A stretch of 29,111 nucleotides of DNA from VMCP01 sp964592635 (GTDB lineage: Bacteria; Bacteroidota; Bacteroidia; NS11-12g; UBA955), in the NCBI GenBank assembly GCA_964592635.1, contig CAZQFZ010000021.1:1-29111 (forward strand), read 5' to 3'. The notes beneath the pieces were generated by a model. It made no database searches, was not told the DNA's origin, and was given only the letters and a program-made list of their open reading frames with translations. The translations under genes were made by a program, and so were the position numbers. Of this stretch, positions 1-6,686 are shown piece by piece (positions within the stretch are counted from its first letter, which is position 1; every line of letters begins with the position of its first letter).

Positions 1-4
1 TTAC

Positions 5-12
5 TATTTTTG
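5..12 (+). promoter_or_regulatory. -7 promoter box of the rplM operon
   Basis: TATTTTTG matches the Bacteroidota -7 consensus TAnnTTTG exactly. It lies 31 nt before the rplM start, so transcription should begin near position 17 and give a leader of about 25 nt. The -33 element would lie outside the window. It would drive rplM-rpsI-rpsB-tsf as one transcript ending at the hairpin at 2484-2511. Confidence 0.6.
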
Positions 13-43
13 CAACCCCAAAATTGATTAAAGCTAACGCAAA

Positions 44-487
44 GTGAATCCGTTAAGTACATATAAAACCATTTCAGCGAACAACACAACGGTAACCAAG
101 AATTGGTACGTTGTAGATGCTGCAGACCAGCCATTGGGTCGTTTGTCGTCAAAAATTGCTACGATTATTCGTGGTAAGCATAAGCCTTACTTTACACCTC
201 ACGTGGATTGTGGAGATCATGTAATCGTGATTAACGCAGACAAGGTGAAGTTGACAGGATCCAAAATGGATAGTAAGGAGTATATTCGTCACACAGGGTT
301 TCCTGGTGGGCAGCGTGTTGCATTAGCGAAAGCGATGAAGGCTGAGCGTTTGATTGAATACGCAGTGAAAGGAATGTTGCCAAAGAATCGTTTGGGAAGA
401 AAAATATTTCACAATATGTTTGTTTATGTGGGATCTGAGCACCCCCATGCTGCTCAGCAACCAAAAGAATTGAAGTTCGATATCTGA
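44..487 (+). CDS. rplM: 50S ribosomal protein L13
   Basis: Structural protein of the large ribosomal subunit, binding 23S rRNA. The 147-residue product has the family core: WYVVDAADQPLGRLSSKIA near residues 22-40, PHVDCGDHVIVINADKV near 52-68, and the GMLPKNRLGR motif near 110-119. The start is GTG at 44; the N-terminus MNPLSTYKTISAN matches what Bacteroidota L13 proteins carry, and no in-frame ATG lies upstream in the window. It is the first gene of a tight ribosomal operon with rpsI 5 nt downstream, the usual L13-S9 pairing. No Shine-Dalgarno sequence precedes it, as is common in this phylum. Confidence 0.97.
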   Translation: MNPLSTYKTISANNTTVTKNWYVVDAADQPLGRLSSKIATIIRGKHKPYFTPHVDCGDHVIVINADKVKLTGSKMDSKEYIRHTGFPGGQRVALAKAMKAERLIEYAVKGMLPKNRLGRKIFHNMFVYVGSEHPHAAQQPKELKFDI

Positions 488-492
488 GAACT

Positions 493-876
493 ATGATGAT
501 GAATAACTCAGGAAGAAGAAAAGCTGCCGTAGCGCGAGTGTACCTTAAAGAAGGTAGCGGGCAGATTGTAGTTAACAAGAAGTCTTTGATGGATTATTTC
601 CCATTGGCTTGGCACCAAAATTCCGTGAAGGAGCCGTTTAATATTACTGGCAACGAAGGAAAGTACGACGTGATGGTTAACGTGCGTGGCGGGGGAATCT
701 CCGGGCAAGCCGAAGCTATTCGTTTAGGTATTTCCAAGGCGTTAGTAGATATCAACGAGGAGTTCCGTTCTACCTTGCGTAAGGCTGGATTCATGACACG
801 TGACCCACGTGTTGTTGAAAGAAAGAAAAGTGGTCAAAAGAAAGCGCGTAAGCGTTTCCAATTCTCAAAACGTTAA
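493..876 (+). CDS. rpsI: 30S ribosomal protein S9
   Basis: Small-subunit protein whose C-terminal tail reaches the P-site tRNA. The 127-residue product shows SGRRKAAVARVYL near the N-terminus, VRGGGISGQAEAIRLGISKAL in the middle, and the basic tail ending KKARKRFQFSKR, with the terminal Lys-Arg typical of S9. Three consecutive ATG codons (493, 496, 499) could each be the start; the first is used here, and the choice changes only two residues. It is co-transcribed with rplM upstream and rpsB 9 nt downstream. Confidence 0.97.
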   Translation: MMMNNSGRRKAAVARVYLKEGSGQIVVNKKSLMDYFPLAWHQNSVKEPFNITGNEGKYDVMVNVRGGGISGQAEAIRLGISKALVDINEEFRSTLRKAGFMTRDPRVVERKKSGQKKARKRFQFSKR

Positions 877-885
877 TATATATCA

Positions 886-1632
886 ATGGCATATACTCAA
901 CAAGATTTGCTGGATGCGGGTGTTCATTTCGGACATCTTACCCGCAAGTGGAATCCCAAAATGGCTCCTTTCATTTTCATGGAGCAGAATGGTATCCATA
1001 TCATCGATTTAAAGAAAACTGAATCTAAGCTTGAAGAAGCTAAGGCAGCTGCAAAAAATATTGCAAAATCTGGTCGCAGAATTTTATTCGTTGCTACAAA
1101 AAAGCAAGCGAAAGAAATCGTTGCACAAGAAGCGCAAAGAGCAGGAATGCCTTATGCAACTGAGCGTTGGTTAGGTGGAATGTTAACTAATTTCCAAACG
1201 GTACGTAAAAGCATCAAGCGCATGCAAATTATTGATCGTATGGCAACAGACGGAACGTTCCAACGTATCAATAAAAAAGAGCGTTTGATGTTGGATCGTG
1301 AAAAAATCAAATTGGCGCAAGTTTTGGGTGGTATCGAAGATATGACCAAATTGCCTGGTGCGATTTTTATCATTGATATCAAAAGAGAACATCTAGCAGT
1401 AGCAGAAGCATTGCGTTTAGGTATTCCTACATTTGGATTGGTAGATACCAACTCTGATCCAACCGCTGTAGATTTCCCTATCCCAGGTAATGATGATGCG
1501 TCAAAGAGTATTCATTTGATTGCTTCAGAGATTGCAGATGCAATCATTGAAGGAACTGCTGAAAGAAAACGCGAAAAAGCAGCAGACGAAGAAGTAAAAT
1601 CAGAACAAAAACAAGAAGTATCCGCTGAATAA
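886..1632 (+). CDS. rpsB: 30S ribosomal protein S2
   Basis: Small-subunit protein that joins late in 30S assembly. The 248-residue product has LLDAGVHFGHLTRKWNPKM near residues 8-26, the RWLGGMLTNFQT motif near 94-105, and LPGAIFIIDIKREHLAVAEALRLGIPTFGLVDTNSDP near 157-193. It ends in a charged Glu/Lys-rich tail of about 25 residues, common in Bacteroidota S2. It is followed by tsf after a single nucleotide, so the two are certainly co-transcribed and probably translationally coupled, matching the near-universal rpsB-tsf order. Confidence 0.97.
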   Translation: MAYTQQDLLDAGVHFGHLTRKWNPKMAPFIFMEQNGIHIIDLKKTESKLEEAKAAAKNIAKSGRRILFVATKKQAKEIVAQEAQRAGMPYATERWLGGMLTNFQTVRKSIKRMQIIDRMATDGTFQRINKKERLMLDREKIKLAQVLGGIEDMTKLPGAIFIIDIKREHLAVAEALRLGIPTFGLVDTNSDPTAVDFPIPGNDDASKSIHLIASEIADAIIEGTAERKREKAADEEVKSEQKQEVSAE

Positions 1633-1633
1633 T

Positions 1634-2467
1634 ATGTCAACAATTAGTGCATCAGATGTAAACAAACTACGCCAAATGACTGGTGCTGGTTTGATGGATT
1701 GTAAAAAAGCATTGGGTGAAACCAATGGTGATTTTGAAGCAGCTGTAGATTTTCTTCGTAAAAGAGGAGCAAAGATTGCAGCTAAAAGAGCGGATAGAGA
1801 AGCAACTGAAGGTGCAGTAATTGCTGTAACAAACGCTTCAAACACATTAGGTGTTGTTGTAGTTTTGAGTTGTGAAACTGATTTCGTAGCTAAAAACGAA
1901 GGGTTTGTTGCTTTGGCAAGAGAAATTGCAAACGTAGCTTTGGAAAACAAAGCAGCTAGCATCGAAGATTTGAAGAAATTGAAAGTGGGTGCAGTTGATT
2001 TGGAATCTCGTTTGATGGAAGAGGTTGCTAAGATTGGTGAGAAAATCGACGTTGTTAAGTACGAAATTGTTGAAGGTGCAAACGTAGTTTCTTACATCCA
2101 CGGTGCAAACCGGATGGGCGTATTGGTTGAGTTGAGTGCTGCTCCTAGCGAAGCGAATTCAGCAGCAGGAAAAGATGTGGCAATGCAAATTGCGGCGATG
2201 AATCCTGTGGCTGTTGATCGTGATGGAGTAGATACCACTACTGTAGAGCGTGAAATGGAAATCGGAAGAGATCAAGCGCGTCAAGAAGGAAAGCCTGAAG
2301 CTATGATTGATAAAATTGCCGCAGGTAAATTAGAAAAGTTCTATAAAGAATCAACTCTATTGAACCAAGAATTTGTAAAAGACAGTTCTAAAACAGTTGC
2401 TCAGATGTTGGATACCATTGAAAAAGGTTTAACAGTGAAGCAATTTAAAAGAGTTCAATTAGGTTAA
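1634..2467 (+). CDS. tsf: elongation factor Ts
   Basis: Nucleotide exchange factor that recycles EF-Tu-GDP to EF-Tu-GTP in the cytoplasm. The 277-residue product opens with the UBA-like helical domain (VNKLRQMTGAGLMDCKKAL, residues 9-27), followed by the EF-Tu-contacting motif TDFVAKN at 82-88 and the two-part dimerisation core. Length is typical for the family. It is the last gene of the L13-S9-S2-EF-Ts operon, and a strong Rho-independent hairpin starts 16 nt after its stop codon. Confidence 0.97.
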   Translation: MSTISASDVNKLRQMTGAGLMDCKKALGETNGDFEAAVDFLRKRGAKIAAKRADREATEGAVIAVTNASNTLGVVVVLSCETDFVAKNEGFVALAREIANVALENKAASIEDLKKLKVGAVDLESRLMEEVAKIGEKIDVVKYEIVEGANVVSYIHGANRMGVLVELSAAPSEANSAAGKDVAMQIAAMNPVAVDRDGVDTTTVEREMEIGRDQARQEGKPEAMIDKIAAGKLEKFYKESTLLNQEFVKDSSKTVAQMLDTIEKGLTVKQFKRVQLG

Positions 2468-2483
2468 TAATATTAATTTTCAT

Positions 2484-2511
2484 AAAATCCCCCAATTGGG
2501 GGATTTTTTTT
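2484..2511 (+). terminator. Rho-independent terminator after tsf
   Basis: A perfect 10-bp stem (AAAATCCCCC / GGGGGATTTT) with an AATT loop is followed by more T, giving a continuous run of eight T. It closes the rplM-rpsI-rpsB-tsf transcript and separates it from pyrH. Confidence 0.9.
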
Positions 2512-2633
2512 GTCCTGTTTTTTGTATGTGCCTTAGTTTATCAAAGAACAAGGAGATGGAATGATTCGTTGAGCCAATTTGGATAGTTAGATAGTAACAA
2601 TTTAGGTTTTAACTTAAATAAGAAAAAAGCACT

Positions 2634-2641
2634 TAATTTTG
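2634..2641 (+). promoter_or_regulatory. possible -7 box for pyrH
   Basis: TAATTTTG is an exact TAnnTTTG match 96 nt before the pyrH start, in the 226-bp gap after the tsf terminator, where pyrH needs its own promoter. No TTG lies at the expected -33 distance. A weaker box (TATTTTTT, 2708-2715) is nearer the gene, so the real promoter is unsettled. Confidence 0.3.
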
Positions 2642-2737
2642 ATGAATGTGCATTTAGAGTTAAACTTGTTCAATAATAGAAAAACGGTGAAATTCGATTT
2701 CTAAGGCTATTTTTTTAATAAAACCATAAGATTATAT

Positions 2738-3451
2738 ATGAAATACAAAAGAATCCTGTTAAAATTAAGCGGAGAGAGTTTATTAGGTGATCAAGATTTT
2801 GGAATTGACCCGAAAGTATTGGAATCCTATGCTAAAGAAGTGAAAATGGTAGTAGATCAAGGTGTGGAAGTGGCTATTGTAATTGGAGGAGGCAATATTT
2901 TTCGAGGAGTACAAGGAGCACAGGGCGGTGTAGTTGATCGAGCAACTGGCGATTATATGGGGATGTTGGCGACCATGATGAATGCAATGGCCATACAGGG
3001 AGCATTCGAACGTGAGGGAATGACAACAAGGTTGCTTTCTGCAATAAAAATGGAGCAAATAGGAGAGCCATTTATTCGTCGTCGTGCAATTCGTCATTTG
3101 GAAAAGGGACGTGTTGTTATTTTTGGAGCTGGAACAGGTAATCCGTATTTCACCACCGATACTGCGGCAAGTTTACGGGCGGTGGAAATTGAAGCGGATA
3201 TAGTCATTAAGGGTACTCGGGTAGATGGAATTTATGATTCGGATCCTGAAAAGAATCCAGGAGCTAAGAAATACACATCCATTACATTCAAGCAGGTGTA
3301 TGATATGGGCTTGCAAGTGATGGATTTAACCGCAATTACTCTTTGTCAAGAGAACAACAAACCTATAGTTGTGTTCGATATGAATAAAGCTGGTGATTTG
3401 CTTAGATTGATGCAAGGTGATTCTATTGGAACCATTGTTGTAAATGATTGA
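2738..3451 (+). CDS. pyrH: UMP kinase
   Basis: Phosphorylates UMP to UDP with ATP, a hexameric amino-acid-kinase-fold enzyme of pyrimidine nucleotide synthesis. The 237-residue product begins MKYKRILLKLSGESLLG, has GGGNIFRG at residues 50-57, then DRATGDYMGMLATMMNA and GTGNPYFTTDTAA, all diagnostic of bacterial PyrH. The gene is bounded by terminators on both sides (2484-2511 and 3477-3523), so it is monocistronic here. The usual partner frr (ribosome recycling factor), which follows pyrH in many bacteria, is not in the window. Confidence 0.97.
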   Translation: MKYKRILLKLSGESLLGDQDFGIDPKVLESYAKEVKMVVDQGVEVAIVIGGGNIFRGVQGAQGGVVDRATGDYMGMLATMMNAMAIQGAFEREGMTTRLLSAIKMEQIGEPFIRRRAIRHLEKGRVVIFGAGTGNPYFTTDTAASLRAVEIEADIVIKGTRVDGIYDSDPEKNPGAKKYTSITFKQVYDMGLQVMDLTAITLCQENNKPIVVFDMNKAGDLLRLMQGDSIGTIVVND

Positions 3452-3476
3452 TGCAGATAATCAATTAGTGCAAATG

Positions 3477-3523
3477 TTTATAAAAAGAAAAAACGGCCCG
3501 GAGCCGTTTTTTCTTTTTATAAA
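3477..3523. terminator. long bidirectional terminator between pyrH and rpsT
   Basis: A perfect 21-bp inverted repeat (3477-3497 and 3503-3523) with a 5-nt loop. The core is CGGC/GCCG, flanked by A6 on the left and T6 on the right. Read rightward it ends pyrH; read leftward it has the same form and can end rpsT. The genes converge here, which fits a shared terminator. Confidence 0.88.
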
Positions 3524-3609
3524 TTAGGTTGTTATCGCCTGTTTTTATATCATTTTTGCTGAATCACAGACATTCATTGTTATTGACTGTGAAATTCCAT
3601 GATTGCACG

Positions 3610-3632
3610 GGTTGATAATGAGTATATCAACC
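3610..3632. repeat. 8-bp inverted repeat downstream of rpsT
   Basis: GGTTGATA and TATCAACC are perfect complements separated by 7 nt. The repeat lies 3' of rpsT, before the long terminator, and has no adjacent T-run, so it is not a terminator by itself. It may be a 3'-UTR stem-loop of rpsT mRNA; function is unknown. Confidence 0.35.
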
Positions 3633-3660
3633 AACACGATAATTAATTCTTTGGTTTGGA

Positions 3661-3915
3661 TTAAGCCAAAGAGTTTACGTGCTTTTGCAAGCTTGATTTC
3701 AAGTTGCCCGCTTTGTTTTTGTGAATAATGTTTTTCTTCGCAAGCTTGTCTAATGCAGTGAAAGCCAATTTTAACATAGACTCTGCCTCCGCTTTAGATT
3801 GAGATTTACGAATGTTTTTAACAATAGTTCTAGCAGTTTTATGCTGATATCTGTTCAAGTCACGTTTAGCTTCGTTAGCTCTAATACGCTTTATTGCTGA
3901 TTTATGATTTGCCAT
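3661..3915 (-). CDS. rpsT: 30S ribosomal protein S20
   Basis: Small basic protein binding 16S rRNA early in 30S assembly. The 84-residue product starts MANHKSAIKRIRANEAKRDLN and is strongly Lys/Arg/Ala-rich and helical throughout, with SLQKHVNSLA at the C-terminus, typical of bacterial S20. It is a single-gene unit with its own promoter (box 3935-3942) and shares the terminator at 3477-3523 with convergent pyrH. The short leader contains CACTCCTTTTT, resembling the 16S rRNA 3' end; see findings. Confidence 0.96.
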   Translation of the reverse strand: MANHKSAIKRIRANEAKRDLNRYQHKTARTIVKNIRKSQSKAEAESMLKLAFTALDKLAKKNIIHKNKAGNLKSSLQKHVNSLA

Positions 3916-3934
3916 TTTACTCTAAAAAGGAGTG

Positions 3935-3965
3935 CAAAGATAATCTCAAATGTTAATAAAATCAA
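3935..3965 (-). promoter_or_regulatory. rpsT promoter (-33/-7)
   Basis: On the minus strand TATCTTTG (3935-3942) fits TAnnTTTG exactly, and TTG (3963-3965) lies 20 nt upstream of it, the spacing expected for a Bacteroidota -33/-7 promoter. The predicted start leaves a leader of about 14 nt before the rpsT ATG. Confidence 0.7.
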
Positions 3966-4141
3966 TTTTTTTTAAAAAAATGTTGAATTCAATAGCCACA
4001 ACAACCAATACTGAATCATAAGGCAAAATTGGGTGATTTCAATTTGAAATATACAGATTACCAAACAGCAAGAATTATGTGTTTAGATAGTTTTAAAGAC
4101 GAATTGATTAATTGAATAGCAACACCTATTTATACGTTAAA

Positions 4142-4471
4142 TTACTCGGATTCTGGAGCTAAACGAATAACCAACCCATCTAGTTCTTCTGTTAGGAATA
4201 ATTGACATCCAAGTCGGCTGTTTTCTTCTACAAAGAACGCTTGATCCAACATGTCTAGTTCTGCATCATTTTGCTGAGGTAGCTTATGCTTACTTTCTAC
4301 ATAAACTTGGCAAGTTGCGCACATCGCCATGCCGCCACATTCCCCTTTTACTGGTAGGTCCACCGCTTTGCAGAATTCCATTAAATTTAAATTCATATCG
4401 GTTGGTGCTTCAAAAGTTTGTGCCAATCCGTTTCTATCTATGATCGTGATGTTTATGGTGTTGTTTTGCAT
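4142..4471 (-). CDS. [2Fe-2S] ferredoxin, adrenodoxin/ISC type
   Basis: Small electron carrier with one [2Fe-2S] cluster. The 109-residue protein has the cluster ligands C45-x5-C51-x2-C54 (CGGMAMCATC) and the fourth Cys at 89 (RLGCQ), the spacing of vertebrate-type and Isc ferredoxins rather than plant type. A preceding acidic stretch (EAPTDMNLNLMEFC) is the usual beta-grasp start. It sits 49 nt downstream of a histidine phosphatase gene on the same strand. No isc/suf genes adjoin it, but a cysteine desulfurase lies at the far end of the window. The redox partner cannot be deduced. Confidence 0.88.
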   Translation of the reverse strand: MQNNTINITIIDRNGLAQTFEAPTDMNLNLMEFCKAVDLPVKGECGGMAMCATCQVYVESKHKLPQQNDAELDMLDQAFFVEENSRLGCQLFLTEELDGLVIRLAPESE

Positions 4472-4520
4472 CTTGTCTTTTCTAATTATTAATCACAAAT
4501 TTCAGTTTAAAACTGGGTGT

Positions 4521-5135
4521 TTATTTTAGGTGCTCAACGTAATTACCCCGAATTATATCAAACAATCCATGGTCGTTTTCTTGAAGTTCGTAAAGGCAAA
4601 GGTTTTCATGATGAAATGCATCCATGTCTTTTAGAGGTTTGCCTGTTAATAAGCAAAGGAAACTGCGAATTGCTCTACCATGCATGCAAATTAAAACGAT
4701 TTTATGGTTTGTTTCCATGACTTTTGTCAACCCGATTTTTTGTCGATTATACATTTGCAGCGGTGTTTCTCCGTCTGAAACGGCGATGTTCAAATGTCCT
4801 TGTTTCCAAAGAGATGAGATTTCGTAAAATTGATTTCGATTCTCTTCAGTAGGTTCTTTTCCTTCTAGTACACCCCAGTTAATTTCGTTGAATTCTGGAA
4901 TGATTTCTATAGGAATATTCAAATTTAGAAATGGAGCAACCGTTTGATGAGTTCTTTTTAACTGGGTGACGTAAATTCGTTCAAAAGACACATGATTAAA
5001 GTGATTAAAAAATTTCAAAGCTTGCTTATTCCCTTCATCATTTAAATCAGAATCGATGCCTGAACCTTGAACTATTCCAAGTTTGTTGAAGTTCGTTTGT
5101 CCGTGACGGATAAGGTAAATTGTTTTTTTAGTCAT
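4521..5135 (-). CDS. histidine phosphatase family protein (phosphoglycerate mutase-like)
   Basis: Cytoplasmic phosphatase or mutase of the branch-1 histidine phosphatase fold. The 204-residue protein has the phospho-acceptor motif LIRHGQTNFN (R10, H11, G12), a second active-site Arg near 61 (LKRTHQT), the acid Glu near 84 (EINWGVLEG) and the second His at 152 (CMHGRAIRSF). These define the family but not the substrate; cofactor-dependent mutase, alpha-ribazole phosphatase and general sugar phosphatase activities share them. It is transcribed divergently from the menI-like gene, with starts only 20 nt apart. Confidence 0.85.
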   Translation of the reverse strand: MTKKTIYLIRHGQTNFNKLGIVQGSGIDSDLNDEGNKQALKFFNHFNHVSFERIYVTQLKRTHQTVAPFLNLNIPIEIIPEFNEINWGVLEGKEPTEENRNQFYEISSLWKQGHLNIAVSDGETPLQMYNRQKIGLTKVMETNHKIVLICMHGRAIRSFLCLLTGKPLKDMDAFHHENLCLYELQENDHGLFDIIRGNYVEHLK

Positions 5136-5150
5136 ATAAGTTGAACTTTG
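5120..5150 (+). promoter_or_regulatory. promoter of the menI-menF pair, inside the 5' end of the divergent gene
   Basis: TTG (5120-5122) and GAACTTTG (5143-5150) are separated by 20 nt. The box differs from TAnnTTTG only at its first base. The -33 element lies within the first codons of the opposite-strand phosphatase gene. Transcription would begin at or next to the ATG at 5156, giving a leaderless message. Confidence 0.55.
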
Positions 5151-5155
5151 CTATC

Positions 5156-5599
5156 ATGGAAGCACGTCCGATTTTTGATATTGCAAATATACGTTTAGAA
5201 GCACTGAATGAGCGATGTTTAAATACAATGAATACAGCAATAGGTTTTGAATTCATAGAAATACATGAAGATGTTTTAGTAGGTGAATTAGAAGTGAGCG
5301 AGAAGAACTGCCAACCTATGGGATTGTTAAATGGAGGAGCTTCAATGGCGGCGATTGAAATAGCAGGGAGTATGGCTGCGAATTTGGTCATCCCCCGAGA
5401 AAAAAATGTAGCCGTGGGTCAAAATATTCAGGGAAGTCATTTCAGACCTGCGCGAATGGGTGAACGAATACGTGTAGAAGCGCGGCCGTTGCACATTGGT
5501 GGACGAAGTCATATTTGGGAAGTAATTTTATTGAATGCCCAACAAAAATTGGTATGCAAGGGTAGTATTACAATGGCAGTAATTCCTAGGACTTCATAA
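5156..5599 (+). CDS. menI: hotdog-fold thioesterase, probable 1,4-dihydroxy-2-naphthoyl-CoA hydrolase
   Basis: Would release 1,4-dihydroxy-2-naphthoate from its CoA ester in menaquinone synthesis. The 147-residue protein aligns by eye along its length with E. coli YdiI/MenI: LEALN near the start, QPMGLLNGGASMAAIE (53-68), then GQNIQGSHFRPARMGERIRVEARPLHIGGRSHIWEV. E68 matches the catalytic Glu, but N59 stands where YdiI has His. The next gene, 1 nt away, is an isochorismate synthase homologue, which supports the menaquinone role. An in-frame TTG at 5141 would add five residues but overlaps the promoter box, so ATG 5156 is preferred. A generic PaaI-type thioesterase remains possible. Confidence 0.8.
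   Translation: MEARPIFDIANIRLEALNERCLNTMNTAIGFEFIEIHEDVLVGELEVSEKNCQPMGLLNGGASMAAIEIAGSMAANLVIPREKNVAVGQNIQGSHFRPARMGERIRVEARPLHIGGRSHIWEVILLNAQQKLVCKGSITMAVIPRTS
5184..5191 (-). promoter_or_regulatory. -7 box of the phosphatase gene, inside the menI-like coding region
   Basis: On the minus strand TATATTTG is an exact TAnnTTTG match, 48 nt before the phosphatase ATG. It overlaps the first codons of the opposite-strand thioesterase. No TTG stands at the expected -33 distance, so support is moderate. Confidence 0.45.
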
Positions 5600-5600
5600 A

Positions 5601-6686
5601 ATGCATACCGAGAATTCGAAATCTGCGGTTTTTGTACGATTACCGCATGAAAAAAATATTGAAATACACAAAGGGCATCTTCAAAAATGTGTTGTTTCAG
5701 ATTGGTTAATTGAAAAACATCCGCAGTTTATCTTTACCAATGGCTTGAATCCGCAGGAATTATTTACAGTTTCGGGGGAAGTAAGCCTGATTGAATGGGG
5801 TGATAGTCATACCCAAAGATTGTATAATGAGGTTGAAGAATTTCTTAATGGTTTTACAGATCATAAGAACGGGTGTTCAACCCAAGCTGAAACTTTTGAT
5901 GATTTTGAAAATCAAATAAATTCGGTTAAATCTGCCATCAACGATCGGATATTGGAGAAAGTAGTGGTTGCTCGAATAATTCAAAAGTCAATCATAGAGG
6001 CCCCCGGAACCGGTGATTTATTGGTAGATTGGTATTTGAAATTATGCGAAAAGTATTTGGATTGTTTAGTTTATTTATTTTTGGATAATAATTTTGGAAT
6101 ATGGATTGGAGCTTCACCGGAGTTATTACTGAGCAGAAATAGTTTCGGAGAATCACAAACTGTGAGTTTGGCAGGTACGTTGTTTCAGGAAACTGAAGAG
6201 TGGAGTATTAAAGAGAAGTTGGAACAAAGTACTACTAGCCAACACATCATGGAAGTTTTGGATGAATTGAGAATAAAATCCGAAATCTCTGGATTGCAGG
6301 AACATAAAAACGGGGATTTGAGGCATTTGGTAAGTAAGTACTCCTTTTTTTCCGATTCAAATCAACTATTGCAATTGTTGCAGAAATTGAATCCAACTCC
6401 GGCGGTGATTGGATATCCTCAGAAAACAGCACTGAAATGGGTGAAATCGAACTTGAAGCTAGATCGTGAATTGTATTCTGGTGCGGTCGGGTTGGTGTCG
6501 TTAGATAAAACTGTATTGCACGTAAATTTGAGATGTGCAAAGATTTACCTACACGATAGAGTGGATTTTTTTGCTGGCTGTGGAATTAATAGCATGAGTA
6601 ATCCAAAGCGGGAATGGGAGGAAACAAGCTTAAAGGCAGAGGTAATTGGGCAGTTTATTCCGAGTCGTCTGTTGAAACGGGAGTGA
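5601..6686 (+). CDS. menF: isochorismate synthase (chorismate-binding enzyme)
   Basis: Converts chorismate to isochorismate, the first step of menaquinone synthesis. The 361-residue protein carries the chorismate-binding domain over about residues 100-355: EKVVVARI (K120 matches the catalytic Lys of EntC/MenF), WIGASPELLL (E174 matches the general acid), SLAGT near 189-193, NPTPAVIGYP near 264-273, and the C-terminal FAGCGINSMSNPKREWEET block that binds Mg and substrate. It begins 1 nt after the thioesterase stop, so they are co-transcribed. The N-terminal 100 residues are poorly conserved, as is usual for MenF. Anthranilate and aminodeoxychorismate synthases are related, but the SLAGT context and the thioesterase neighbour favour MenF. 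Its 3' end overlaps the convergent gene by 32 bp. Confidence 0.88.
   Translation: MHTENSKSAVFVRLPHEKNIEIHKGHLQKCVVSDWLIEKHPQFIFTNGLNPQELFTVSGEVSLIEWGDSHTQRLYNEVEEFLNGFTDHKNGCSTQAETFDDFENQINSVKSAINDRILEKVVVARIIQKSIIEAPGTGDLLVDWYLKLCEKYLDCLVYLFLDNNFGIWIGASPELLLSRNSFGESQTVSLAGTLFQETEEWSIKEKLEQSTTSQHIMEVLDELRIKSEISGLQEHKNGDLRHLVSKYSFFSDSNQLLQLLQKLNPTPAVIGYPQKTALKWVKSNLKLDRELYSGAVGLVSLDKTVLHVNLRCAKIYLHDRVDFFAGCGINSMSNPKREWEETSLKAEVIGQFIPSRLLKRE

Noticed and set aside
231..578. 115-codon minus-strand frame across rplM and rpsI
   Set aside because: It is wholly antisense to two ribosomal protein genes and has no recognisable domain.
2512..2737. Possible small gene or RNA between the tsf terminator and pyrH
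   Set aside because: No frame with credible composition and no stable structure; best explained as a pyrH promoter region and leader.
5141..5155. TTG start adding five residues to the menI-like protein
   Set aside because: The TTG overlaps the -7 promoter box, so it would not be in the mRNA if that promoter is used; family members start near the ATG.
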